64,000 nt of DNA. Source: Siphonodentalium dalli (taxonomy: Eukaryota; Mollusca; Scaphopoda; Gadilida; Siphonodentaliidae). Positions 55,501 through 63,770 of this stretch are shown here, in pieces. Numbering within the stretch: the stretch's first letter is position 1; the number at the start of each line of letters is the position of its first letter. A program made the translations under genes and the position numbers. A model generated the notes under the pieces. It searched no databases. It worked only from the letters and a program-made list of their open reading frames with translations, and had not been told where the DNA came from. The stretch lies in NCBI GenBank assembly GCA_032622095.1, contig CP136064.1, positions 178,596,011 through 178,660,010 on the forward strand, written 5' to 3'.

Positions 55501-58500
55501 GGAATGCACTGGCTTACAAGGTCAACAGTAGTGTATGTCATATTAAGAAGGTCAATACGTAAATAACATCACTTCAAGGCCAAAAAAAAATGAAGGAGTT
55601 AATTTTTTGCTGAGCAATAAATAGAATGATAAAGAAGAAGGAAAGTAAACTAGAGGTCATCCCGAAGGTACATATGAAGTTTGATGATCGGATGATGGAT
55701 GTGGCCTGTAAATTCCAAGATGGCCACTGCCCGTGGCCATGTTCATCGAAAATCGATGGCTTTCATCTAGAGGTGATGGTAAACATGCCTGTAACTTTTC
55801 AAAAAATTTCTCCAATAAATGTGGGCTGCAGGGTGTGCCGATGGATTAAAATTTGAAATCCAAAATGGCTGCTGACGGCCATGTTTTTAAAGAATATCTC
55901 CCATCTATAGGTCACCCTGAAGCTACATATGAAGTTTGGTGAATATCGGATGAGGGATGCAGCCTGTAGGGTGTGCTGAAGGAAATTGTTGATGGACGTC
56001 TGGACGTACGCATGGACAACGGAAGCCAACCCATGCCAACAGATTAAACTTTACTTTGTAAAATTGAGCTAAAAAGTGGATACATGTAACTCCACTAAAA
56101 AAAAGTCAGATGGACCTCATAATCACAGGTGCACAGATTCCCATATTACTAAATATCTGAACCAAGTTTTAAAAACAATTGACAAAAATATGAAGGAATA
56201 CAAGTTCGGACAAAGTTGCATCCACAGATGGACAGACTGATTCCAGTATCCCAATAACGAACTGACAAAAAAGTCTGGGAAAAATTGTGTTAATGGATCA
56301 AGAAAAGATATTAAGATTCAGACAAACTTAAGGGATCATATTCACCAGGCAGGTTTATTTTTATGAACTATGTGGTTTATTTCATAGAAGTATAACATTG
56401 ACACTATGTATGTGGTATTTGCTGGCTGTGGTAGCGACAGGCATGGTAACTGGTATTATCAAATCGCCTTGAACAGATATGCTTATTGCTTTCGATGGTC
56501 CTCATATTATCAGATTCCAACAACAACATTTTTAGAAATGACGCTTCAGTTATCAGAATCGATTAATTGCCCAAAAATAATGCTAACCACTATAGTATAA
56601 AAGCCAACAATAGTATAAAATTGCCCAAAATGTGTTATTTATCAACATTTTGTTCGACAATATTTGGCCTTACTAGTATTATCAACACAAAGCCTCTTGA
56701 ATTTACAGTTACCCATCTTCGTCCGCAATTTGATCCGAGACCGTCGGCTCATCGACTTTTTACTGGGTCACTTATAAGTCTCAATGGTGAAAAATAGATT
56801 TCAAAAATCGATATCTAATAACTCTGAGCTTTGACAGGTGGGTTCCTCGACTCGAATCAAATATTTTTTACCTCCTAATCCAAATAAATAGTAATTGATT
56901 ATAATCGGATTACCGGTATGCAGCTTTAATGTGAACAGCAACCATATATACCAAGAGTGATCAGTCATGCAAAGTATAAACCACCTGAACTATTTATGAA
57001 CTCAGCTGGTGAATATGAGTCATGGTGTAACAAACAACAACAAAACAAAATGCTGAAATTTGGTACCGGTACAGTAAAACCTCTCTAAACCGAACACCCT
57101 TTGGACCGGCCCTTCTGTTCGGTTTATAGAGGTGTTCAGTTTACAGAAAATCGCAAAACCATCGGAATATATTGCCGCTGTCAGTAAGAGTTGTCGAGAC
57201 CCGAACACCTCATTACTGATTACTTAAACTTTATTCTTCAATAAACTACAAAATAAACATAAATAGCAATAGATAAACATGCTATAATATGAAATAAATA
57301 TATGTATAGATAAACCAGGAAACACGGAAACGATACATTTTACGATGATTTACGGTTTTTTAAAATGTTGGCGGTAGATTTAAACTCTGAGCTATGGTTT
57401 TCCCGACGGCTCATTAATGGTGATAATTTGATTTAATAAAACTGTGATGGTAACAATAAACCACCGTCCTGTACTTTTAGTGAATTATTGATTAGTTTGG
57501 ACAATCATTGTAAAAACAAAGAGTCCATTCCAGCACAATAGCTGATGTAAAAACAACGTGTCACTGCTCTAATTACCTGTGAAGTCACCATTGTTCAATC
57601 AGTTTGTGATATAACCAAACATTTATCTATCTGTATCTGCATGTATCTGAAGGTGATGCAGTGCAGTAACCAATTCTGGTTTAGGTGCATCTAATTAGAC
57701 ACCTGTTGTTTTAAACCGTTTCAAAGCTTTGCCGATACAAAAGACCGCTAATTAAATTGGTACGCTTATTCAATAGTACGAAATACATTACCTGTGTCCA
57801 CGCGCATTCGTATGGTATCGCTTTCGGAATTTATTTAGAATAAGATCAATATATAAATACGGCAGTATCTTTTTATTCTCAGGCATTATATTAGTTTTAA
57901 TTTGTAAATAAATTTGATTAATGTACCAGGAACACTTCATCAGTTTGAAACTAACTGTTGTCACTGACGGTGATCGAGGTCAAACACAGGTCAACTCAAA
58001 CGCGGAAACGTTCACATCATTACCTTTTAACTGATAGCGTTCGGTCTCTTCCATCGCTTTAAGCATTCGGATTTTGGAGGTAAACGTGTATTTGTTCACT
58101 TACGGACTAATAAAGCTGTCCGGTATTCGGAGTACAGAGGTTTCGGATTACAGAGGTAATAATTAGTGACAATGCACTTGGGCAAATTCGGGACGGAACA
58201 ATTCGTTCAGAATGGATAGGGGTTCGTATTGTAGAGGGTCCGGTTTGGAGAGGTTTCTCTGTAATATTTCTAGCTAGAGTTCAATGAAGTGGGGACTTTG
58301 GAAATAATTTGGGGAAGGACTAACAACTGTCAATCACTTACCAACAAATGTCTCGTTACAGAAATTCTGATCCTTCGCTGTGGCCTCCTGTTGTTGATTA
58401 CTGTCTGGTGAATCAGTGATGAATAACGTACAGTTCATATTCACATTGGTTCGTCCTGCAGACAGGGGTGTACCTGGCGACCTAACACCACCAGAGAAAT

Positions 58501-58951
58501 TCCGCGATTTGTTCTGGATAGATTTTCGCTGCATCAACACGACAGGGCTCGAAGCGTCGGGCGATACGACTATCTCCTCCTGCACAATTCGCTTTCTGTT
58601 TACTGACAGAGGTGTCTGTCTGCCCGACATCGTCAGCACTGAATTATTTAAAGGAGATGATGGAACTGGTGAATGAGACTCTGACTTAACTTTATGCAAC
58701 AGTGCTGACCTGAAGTCATTTGACTCAGAGTACTTATGTTCTTTAGCCTCTGAAGGATCCATTGGTGGTTTGTTCTCCTTATCAGAACTGTCGTCCACAT
58801 TAAGGTTTTCATAACTATTTTCAGCCTTTATCAAACTCTTGGTGTCATTATCTTTCTGAACATCTGGTTCTCTTTTGACAATAGGTTTCGAATCAAGTGG
58901 GTCCTCAAGCTGCTGATTTTTAATATGAGGTTTTAAAACTGGTAGCTGGAC
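46388..58951 (-). CDS. C-terminal part of an ERCC6L/PICH-like protein (tentative), four exons
   Basis: Four minus-strand exons join in one frame: 58951-58342, 53048-52191, 50726-50663 and 46511-46388, giving 1656 nt (551 residues plus TAG). Every boundary is a good AG/GT site and every phase agrees (1 base, 1 base, 2 bases carried). In order: a Lys/Glu/Ser/Pro-rich linker with several Ser-Pro sites (SHSPVPSSP, RSPGTPLS); a region with RRRSTYKKA; about 100 residues of Asp/Glu/Ser (DDDDDDDK, IAEDEEDQESDDDD); and a C-terminal QQYWQCVHQAKDLYKDARF .. EEALANVLQALEF with TPR-like spacing. PICH, a SNF2 translocase of ultrafine anaphase bridges, ends in a very similar way, but the diagnostic helicase domain lies beyond the window. 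A real gene is near certain; its identity is not. Confidence 0.8.
46663..46735. repeat. Dispersed palindrome around CATGATCGG, inverted copy
   Basis: Inverse of 26930-26995, diverged. Confidence 0.6.
46967..47492. repeat. Tandem duplication, 269-bp period
   Basis: GGCAATAATATCA ... CAGGTGTGGGTTTTTTTAACC is repeated at 47236 with about 95% identity; the second copy has a 14-bp deletion near CCCTGGGTTTTCC. The two paired 81-90-codon minus-strand frames are products of this duplication. Confidence 0.92.
47963..48308. repeat. Tandem duplication, 173-bp period
   Basis: AAATTGAATTTTCTAAGTAA ... AATGTTTGTACGGAC at 47963-48135 is repeated at 48136-48308 with only a few differences. Part of the inverted 'GGGCCATAACTCTGG' repeat family. 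Confidence 0.92.
49165..49960 (-). repeat. Inverted copy of the 'GGAGTTATGGCCCTTT' dispersed repeat
   Basis: Head ACAAGAGCACGCCGTCGGGG (foldback with CGTGTAATACGCC), units 'CATAACTC.G.AAAAATCATG.GGACGAAACCCATATTCGAACTCGATCTGTA', tail CAGACAGATGGACAGAGAC. Opposite orientation to 23590-24430. Contains a palindrome at 49615-49712. Confidence 0.75.
49615..49712. repeat. Long perfect-type palindrome
   Basis: TATATGCCTGTTTGAAAAAA CG..CGTATTATGTAAA and its inverse across a short loop; about 43 bp per arm. A related half-site lies at about 23494 (ATATGCCTGTTTTGAAAAAA). Could be a tiny foldback element. Confidence 0.75.
50110..50655 (-). repeat. Second inverted block of the 'GGACCATAACTCTG' repeat
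   Basis: CCGAACTC-type units (AATCGAACTCGATCTGTATC), a T/A-rich middle and tail CAGACATATGGACAGACAGA ending 7 bp before the exon boundary at 50663. The repeat therefore abuts the splice donor of the minus-strand gene. Confidence 0.7.
50663..50726 (-). CDS. Short internal exon of the minus-strand gene
   Basis: Acceptor TTCCTTTCAG (50736-50727), donor GTAAGT (50662-50657). 64 nt encoding EDTGPPEHLRQQYWQCVHQA; phases match both neighbours. Confidence 0.87.
50785..50890. repeat. AT tandem repeat (TATATATTATATT-type)
   Basis: About five irregular copies of a ~20-bp TTATATATTATA unit. Confidence 0.85.
51312..51465. mobile_element. TA-flanked palindromic miniature element, copy 5 (154 bp)
   Basis: CAGTAATGCTCTAAGTAATC ... 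GATTACTTAGAGCATTACTG between TA dinucleotides. One inner arm (TTGTTGCCATTCATAGGAAA) is unpaired because the other lost it by deletion. Intronic in the minus-strand gene. Confidence 0.9.
51575..51684. repeat. Small dispersed repeat with C16 run
   Basis: TAATAGCTCTGAGCTTTGA ... CCTCGACTCAAATAAAATAT then C16 (51635-51650). Related to about 30221 and 56815-56900. Confidence 0.6.
51687..51829. mobile_element. TTAA-flanked palindromic miniature element, family P1 (143 bp, complete)
   Basis: TTAA|CCCTTCCATGACTGGAGC ... CAGCTCCCGTCATTGAAGGG|TTAA with one internal hairpin CATTCTCTTATATATGCGAG / its inverse. Confidence 0.9.
51843..52141. repeat. Direct duplication of 40-bp flank with a second P1 fragment
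   Basis: TTTAATGAACTCATCACAAA..ATATTACATATGAT at about 51851-51889 recurs at 52101-52139. Between them, 51890-52089 is a P1 element that starts mid-hairpin (CCCTTATATATGCGAG) and ends CATCATTGAAGGG|TTAA. The arrangement fits a tandem segmental duplication of element plus flank. Confidence 0.8.
52191..53048 (-). CDS. Acidic internal exon of the minus-strand gene
   Basis: Acceptor ATCATTCCAG at 53058-53049; donor CAG|GTAAGA at 52190. 858 nt, 286 codon equivalents. Ser/Asp/Asn-rich, with a repeated MNGDSHEG / VNGDSHEG pair, RRRSTYKKA and long Asp/Glu runs; disordered in all likelihood. The open frame extends into the intron at both ends, but the splice sites, phase and composition break mark the true limits. 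Confidence 0.88.
53594..53922. mobile_element. TTAA-flanked miniature element, family P7 (329 bp)
   Basis: TTAA|CCTCTTCGCTGCTATGACGT ... ATTTAGCAACGAAGAGG|TTAA. Sub-terminal GTCCGTAAC..ATTACGGAC palindromes and ATGGTCCGTAGGTACTATGG near the left end. No ORF. Intronic in the minus-strand gene. Confidence 0.88.
54025..54275. repeat. Double palindrome, GGTGAATTTAGTG family
   Basis: Outer arms CTTGAAATAGTGTGTCTGTC / GACACACTATTTCAAG and two inner hairpins of GAGGGTGAATTT. The same unit makes the array at 3270-4620. Confidence 0.82.
54905..55425. repeat. Three-copy tandem repeat, ~183-bp period
   Basis: AAAATGTTGAAATTTTCTAA ... CATGAAGGTACCCTCATAC repeated from about 54905, 55066 and 55251, rising in identity from left to right. 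Non-coding; the spliced gene on the minus strand passes over it as intron. Confidence 0.88.
55429..55545. mobile_element. TTAA-flanked palindromic miniature element, family P1, right end eroded
   Basis: TTAA (55425-55428)|CCCTTTCATGATGGGTGC ... one CATTCTCTTATAAATGCAAG hairpin; the right end is not found. Confidence 0.75.
55630..56070 (-). repeat. 160-bp-unit array, inverted copy
   Basis: Inverse of the family: 'CCGAAGGTACATATGAAGTTTGATGATCGGATGA', 'CCAAAATGGCTGCTGACGGCCATG', ending ACTTTACTTTGTAAAATTGAGCT. Two to three units. The short open frames on both strands here are by-products. Confidence 0.8.
56073..57071. other. Intronic DNA of the minus-strand gene, one small repeat
   Basis: 56815-56900 carries the GAGCTTTGA..CCTCGACTC repeat. 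No exon was found. The open frames at 56406 and 56567 lack support. Confidence 0.5.
57072..58261. mobile_element. TA-flanked non-autonomous pogo/Tc1-mariner-like element (1190 bp)
   Basis: CAGTAAAACCTCTCTAAACC at the left and inverted CAGAGAAACCTCTCCAAACC at the right match at 17 of 20; TA flanks both sides. Sub-terminal repeats of the CCTCT/AGAGG motif (TTATAGAGGTGTTCAG, TACAGAGGTTTCGGATTACA) suggest further binding sites. No DDE/D transposase frame. CAGT..ACCTCT ends are typical of pogo-like elements. Confidence 0.83.
58342..58951 (-). CDS. Internal exon of the minus-strand gene
   Basis: Acceptor GTTTTTCCAG at 58961-58952; donor TTG|GTAAGT at 58341. 610 nt entering at a codon boundary. Encodes VKREPDVQKDNDTKS, DKENKPPMDPSE, RQTPLSVNRKRI, VVLMQRKSIQNKSRN and TLFITDSPDSNQQQ. 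Many Ser-Pro/Thr-Pro sites fit a cell-cycle phosphoprotein. No stop in frame, in contrast to its two other frames. Confidence 0.87.
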
Positions 58952-59175
58952 CTGGAAAAACAAGAGGCATGCATCAGAGATGCTGTGGTCGAGTTATAGT
59001 ATAAGAGAAAGTGTGCTTGAGTAGAACCCATTAAACGAATTTAGTCAAATTCAGGTTAGGCTAAAATAAAATGATTTGAATCCCAGACAATTTTGTTCGG
59101 AATCAATGAGGGAGGGAAGACTTTTATTATTTTTGTGTGTACATCATAAGCATGGATCATGATAGCTTCTCTTAC

Positions 59176-59204
59176 CTGGTAATAGTCAGAAAATGTAGAG
59201 GGAA
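59176..59204 (-). CDS. Candidate 29-nt exon of the minus-strand gene
   Basis: Strong donor CAG|GTAAGA at 59175. Upstream in the phase needed (0) the frame reads PSTFSDYYQ and closes at a TGA about 55 bases back, so the acceptor would be AAAG at 59205 or TGAG further up. Both are weak, with no pyrimidine tract. It could be a micro-exon or a decoy donor. Confidence 0.3.
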
Positions 59205-60529
59205 CTTTGTTTTGCATGTACACTCATTTAATCTGATATAAGAAATTACATTGTGCCACTAGTATACATATATAACATAGGGATCACCAATATAGTTCTA
59301 TAATTCCCCTGACTATTCACAATTGTTACTGTTGACTATAAATTTACACCTCTCCATTATATTAACATGTGAGCCTAAATTTCAACCAGTGCCTTTCAAT
59401 TGTTCCGAATGGAGTTACAATAAGGCCTAAAAAAAATACATTTGTTTCCGCTAACGAGCTGAAAAAAATCAGGGTAGGTTGGTAGGCTAAACTTGTTTTT
59501 TTTTTTTTACTTTTTTTTTTCAGTATCTTTAAAAATAACTGTATAATACTTGTCAATAACCCAAACTGTGCACTTCTTAGCCCCAATCAGGTTAACCCAA
59601 ATGACAGAGGAACTAAAAACTCCAATTCAATCTTACATATGCTTCAATATTTACATATATACTAGTCTATATACTAATATAGTCTTTGATAATCCTAATA
59701 TTTCCTATATGGCCTGGTGACAACTGGAGTCAGTCCAGCACCACTGCACTGTCACATATTGGAGTGACCGTCTTGTACCGATCTCTTAATGATGGCTTCA
59801 CAACCCCACTGTCTCCTCCGCATTCGGTGAAGGATCTAGGTATTTTTTGGGGACACCTGTTTTTGGGCAATGATATGCCAAAGACATAACTAACCTGAAG
59901 GCCTGAGCGGAGGAAGGTTTGGGAGGGGTGACCCCCTGCTGATGGTGGGGGTTCTCCCCCTGGACAAATTTTGAAAATCCATTGCATTTAGAGCTAATCT
60001 AGGGCACTTTGAGTCAGTATTTTGAATTTTACTGAGAGGTCAATTTGATCAAGTTTCTCAAGCATAACTTTGGAAATTTTTATATATGTATGGATTGGAA
60101 ATGCTTATAACTTATTGTCAGATATCTTTTGGTTCAATGGATTATGCTTATGATGCTTGAAATGAGACTTACCATTATCACTCTAATTCATATAATAGGC
60201 TATTTTATAAAATTCAAGTGAGACACATACATAATATACTACATGTAGTACAGAAACAAAGTCTATTTAGTTAGTATTTACTATTTATAGTACTAATCTC
60301 TATGTTAATTTTTCATTTGGTATAATGAGATCCCACCTGATAACCAGGTTGATTCGATCAAATTGTTAATGTTCCTGTACTGTATTTGATTGAAATACTG
60401 AAGTCTGAAGGCTGAATCATAACAAACCTGAACTGAAACTACATGTATTTGAAGTTTTCACAGATGAAAGCTAGATAAAGCCAAACATACCGGGTACATG
60501 TACTTTACAGTATGATTCCAACTGTTAAA
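59205..60529. other. Presumed intron of the minus-strand gene, with a dispersed repeat
   Basis: 59690-59990 carries a GC-richer repeat (GTGAAGGATCTAGGTATTTT, GGAGGGGTGACCCCCTGCTG, GGGGGTTCTCCCCC); its minus-strand frame of 85 codons (59730-59987) looks like repeat sequence, not a gene. The rest is AT-rich with nothing recognised. Confidence 0.5.
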
Positions 60530-60925
60530 CTTAATGCACCCAGGGCCGATAAGGTTCGGGGTGATTTATGTGGTTCTTTGATCCTGTCATCCGGCAGACA
60601 TTCCGGTTTTTCGGTACGATCCGTTCCGTATCGGCCGAACTTAAAGTCCGCATTTTACATCCGCCCGGAATGCTGCCTCCTTCCGGTAACTGAGAAAGCA
60701 ATTCACTTTTGAATTATACGCATCGCGCTCGGTTGTGTGTCGTCAAATCCTATCTGTTTCCATCCGTCACCGTGTTTCTTCGCCAGCCTTCATTTATTCG
60801 TCTATCATCTTGTTCCTTGTGCGTTCTGTCTGCGTCCTGTTCCGTCGGCGTTACCTATTTTCGTGGGTAGCGCACGTGTTTCCCTGTTTGTGTTTGTCGT
60901 TCGGTGGCAATCACATATTTCTCTT

Positions 60926-62188
60926 ATGGTTCGTACGGGATCTCGCGGTCGGGCCCGCGACCGTTCATCTCGTAGCAGTCGCCAGGATGCGTCTGCCAGC
61001 TCGTCTCGTGCTGGTCCTGCTTCCAGTGACCGTGTTGGGCCTTCTTCTCGGGGTTCGGCCAGTGTGTCATCTGTGGCTGATTCACGGGTGCGCGGCCGTG
61101 GTCAGCATTCGCGTGGCAGGCCTGCTCGTGGCTCTGGACGGGGACGCCGCGCCTCCCGTGGCCGTGTTTCCCATTCTCGTGGCCGCGATCCTGTTCGTCA
61201 GCCTCGTCGTCAGCCCAGTCGTCAGTCTCGTCGCCGACAGGATGGTTCTCCGCGCCCCAAGTTTCCGCGCTATGGATCCAGGTCACCATCAGCGTCTCCT
61301 TTGTCGACCCGTCGTCGCAGCAGTTCTGATGACAGCTCCACTTCTCTCCGCCGCCGCGAGGATTCCCGTGTGGCGTCAGTGATCCACCGACCGAACGCTC
61401 CGGCAAGAGACGGAACTGATCCGGGTAATGCCTTATTTAGTTTTCCATCCTCGCTGGTCTCCCCTTGGGACGCCCCCTTGCCGATTCCTACGGCGGCAGA
61501 TGGCTATGGCTCTCATGTTTCCCGATCTATTCGCGACAAAATTTTCCGGGGCGATTTTATCAATTTGGATCAGCTGCAGGAACCTGCCGCCTCTATTCAT
61601 ACCGTTGACCCCCATCAGTTGGTTGTCTCTGCTTCCGGGCGAATCCGTGTTGCGCCAAGCGGGCATGCTGCTCCAATAACGTCTGTTGACTCGTGGACCG
61701 ATGCATTTCTCACTTTCATTTCGGTATACCTCGACGTTCACCCTGAATCGTCGGCCCAGCCCCTTTTGCGTTACCTGCGCACCATTCGTTGGGCGGCTGC
61801 TAAATGTGGGGGATCTGCCTGGCAGGTGTACGATACCCAATTTCGGTTGAAGTGGGATGGTAATACAGCTACTCCTTGGGAGACCATCGACCCTAACATT
61901 TGGCTGCTGGTCATGACGCCCCAGGTTCGGCAACCTCCGCAGCCGACTCCGCCTCCGGTTCGTGCCTCCGGGCGTGCGGACAATTTTCCCACGCGTCCGG
62001 GCCGTCCCAGTCCCGTCTGTTTTGAATTCAACGCCGGCCGCTGCTCCTGGCCAAACTGTCGTTTTCGACACATCTGCAACATCTGCTCAGAGCCTCATGC
62101 CGCAACCGCTGCCCATGGACAAGACTTTCGCCGCTCAGCCCGCGGCGGTCGCCAGCAGCGTCTACCAGCTCGCCCCTTCCGCCGTTAA
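60926..62188 (+). CDS. Gag-like protein of the DIRS-order element
   Basis: Nucleocapsid-type RNA-binding protein. The frame is open from 60737, but the first 63 residues are hydrophobic and unlike the rest, so the ATG at 60926 (MVRTGSRGRARDRSS) is the likelier start, giving 420 residues. In order: an Arg/Ser/Gly-rich basic N-terminus (about 150 residues), a middle segment with GYGSHVSRSIRDKIFRGDF and a conserved-looking helical core (LTFISVYLDVHPE, LLRYLRTIRWAA), a Pro-rich linker, and a zinc finger C-x7-C-x4-C-x3-H (CFEFNAGRCSWPNCRFRH) followed by ICNIC and HAATAAH. That finger arrangement is usual in DIRS-type Gag. Overlaps the next ORF by 227 nt. Confidence 0.87.
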   Translation: MVRTGSRGRARDRSSRSSRQDASASSSRAGPASSDRVGPSSRGSASVSSVADSRVRGRGQHSRGRPARGSGRGRRASRGRVSHSRGRDPVRQPRRQPSRQSRRRQDGSPRPKFPRYGSRSPSASPLSTRRRSSSDDSSTSLRRREDSRVASVIHRPNAPARDGTDPGNALFSFPSSLVSPWDAPLPIPTAADGYGSHVSRSIRDKIFRGDFINLDQLQEPAASIHTVDPHQLVVSASGRIRVAPSGHAAPITSVDSWTDAFLTFISVYLDVHPESSAQPLLRYLRTIRWAAAKCGGSAWQVYDTQFRLKWDGNTATPWETIDPNIWLLVMTPQVRQPPQPTPPPVRASGRADNFPTRPGRPSPVCFEFNAGRCSWPNCRFRHICNICSEPHAATAAHGQDFRRSARGGRQQRLPARPFRR

Positions 62189-63770
62189 TCTAGACTATTT
62201 GTGTTGGTGGCTTGGGAGGTACCCTCGCCACCAAGTCGCGCGGGAACTCCGGTTCGGTTTTACTCATGGTTTTCCACTCCATTATACTGGCCCGCGTCTG
62301 CCAACTGACGCTCCGAACCTCAAGTCTGCTCGTGACCGTCCCGAGGTCGTCCGGGAAAAGATCCTTAAGGAAGTTCGCCTTGGTCGCATTGCTGGTCCTT
62401 TCTGTGCTCGTCCAATTCCAACGCTCCGCGTGTCGCCGCTTGGACTGGTGCCTAAACATGAACCTGACTCATTCCGTCTCATCCATCACCTCTCCTATCC
62501 GGCAGGCCAGTCGCTCAATGATCATATTCCGCGCGAATTCACTACTGTCACATATACCAGTTTTGACGCTGCTGTTGCCACCATCCAGTCCCTTGGGGCC
62601 GGGACTTTGCTCGCGCGCGGGGATTTGGAGGCTGCTTATCGTAATCTTCGCATCTACCCGGGCGATTTCGATCAACTTGGTTTTAAACTGGACGACATGT
62701 ATTATTTCGACAAATGCTTACCTTTCGGCTGCAGCGTGTCGTGCGCAACTTTTGAAAAATTCTCGACATTTTTGGAATGGGTTGTTAAGCAGCGGTCCGG
62801 CAACCCACACATCTTGCACTACTGCGATGACTTCCTGTTCTGTGGTCCGCCAGCCACGTCCCAGGCCTCAGACAGTCTTGACATGTTTCATCGCGTTTGC
62901 TCTGATCTTGGCGTACCTATTGCTCATGAAAAAACGGTCTCGCCCACCTCGAAGCTCTGCTACCTTGGTCTCGAACTCGATACGTTGGCTAACGCGGTGC
63001 GTCTCCCTGCTGAGAAGCTCACAGCCATTCAGTCCAAAATCTCTATGGCTTTGCGCTGCCGTAAAATCTCGGTCCGTGAACTACAGTCGCTCATTGGCTC
63101 ATTACAATTTGCGTGCAAGGCGATTCGTCCGGGCCGCCCATTTTGTCGTCGCCTGATTGATGCCCTGCAGGGATTTTCTAAGCCGCATCACAAAATCCGA
63201 ATTAATTCTGGCATGCGTGCCGATTTGGCCACGTGGTTACAGTTCTTCACGTCATTCAATGGGATCTACCTTTTCCCTTCTGCGACCTGGCTCCATGATA
63301 CCAACATCAATTTCCACACAGACGCTTGTGGTGGTCAGTCCGGCGGCTTTGGCGCTTATTTCAACGGCCTTTGGGCTTTTGGCAAGTGGCCCCTTCCTTG
63401 GCATGCTTTGGGCCTGACCCGCAATATGGGTGTCCTCGAGATGTTCCCAGTCTTAGTGGCCATCAGCGTCTGGGGGCGTCGCCTCCGGAATCATCGCCTC
63501 CATTTACACTGTGATAACATTACCGTGGTCCGCGCCATCGACGACCAAACTTCCAAATGCAAGCCGCTCATGGCCCTGTTGCGCCAGCTGGTCCTGCTGC
63601 TCCTGTCTCACAACATCTCCTTGCGTGCTTCATGGATCGCGTCTCGTGATAATGCTCTCGCTGACAGCCTCTCTCGTTTCCAGATGAAACGTTTCCGTCG
63701 ACTGGCGCCGTCCGCCGCCCGAACGCCAACACCATTTCCCAGGTGCCTGTGGACCTGCGTCGACATGTAA
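61962..63770 (+). CDS. Reverse transcriptase-RNase H of the DIRS-order element
   Basis: The ORF begins inside gag, in the +1 frame relative to it; recognisable RT sequence starts near 62240 (GFTHGFPLHY), so the ATG at 61962 may not be used. RT motifs: LGLVPKHEPDSFRLIHHLSY, ARGDLEAAYRNLRI (first catalytic Asp), LPFGCSVSCATFEKF, and the YCDD box in ILHYCDDFLF. RNase H: FHTDACGGQSGGFGAYF, LHCDNITVVRAID and SWIASRDNALADSLSRF. All catalytic positions visible are intact, with no stop or frameshift over 602 codons. The protein copies element RNA into DNA, and RNase H degrades the template. The last 106 nt overlap the recombinase frame. Confidence 0.93.
   Translation: MPPGVRTIFPRVRAVPVPSVLNSTPAAAPGQTVVFDTSATSAQSLMPQPLPMDKTFAAQPAAVASSVYQLAPSAVNLDYLCWWLGRYPRHQVARELRFGFTHGFPLHYTGPRLPTDAPNLKSARDRPEVVREKILKEVRLGRIAGPFCARPIPTLRVSPLGLVPKHEPDSFRLIHHLSYPAGQSLNDHIPREFTTVTYTSFDAAVATIQSLGAGTLLARGDLEAAYRNLRIYPGDFDQLGFKLDDMYYFDKCLPFGCSVSCATFEKFSTFLEWVVKQRSGNPHILHYCDDFLFCGPPATSQASDSLDMFHRVCSDLGVPIAHEKTVSPTSKLCYLGLELDTLANAVRLPAEKLTAIQSKISMALRCRKISVRELQSLIGSLQFACKAIRPGRPFCRRLIDALQGFSKPHHKIRINSGMRADLATWLQFFTSFNGIYLFPSATWLHDTNINFHTDACGGQSGGFGAYFNGLWAFGKWPLPWHALGLTRNMGVLEMFPVLVAISVWGRRLRNHRLHLHCDNITVVRAIDDQTSKCKPLMALLRQLVLLLLSHNISLRASWIASRDNALADSLSRFQMKRFRRLAPSAARTPTPFPRCLWTCVDM

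Noticed and set aside
60735-61406. Long open frames of 215 and 160 codons overlapping gag on both strands
   Set aside because: They are out-of-frame shadows produced by the GC-rich, Arg/Ser-biased gag sequence; no family features and poor composition.
61433-63156. Large alternative frames over RT (314 codons plus, 212 codons minus)
   Set aside because: The RT frame carries all catalytic motifs; these are compositional shadows in GC-rich DNA.
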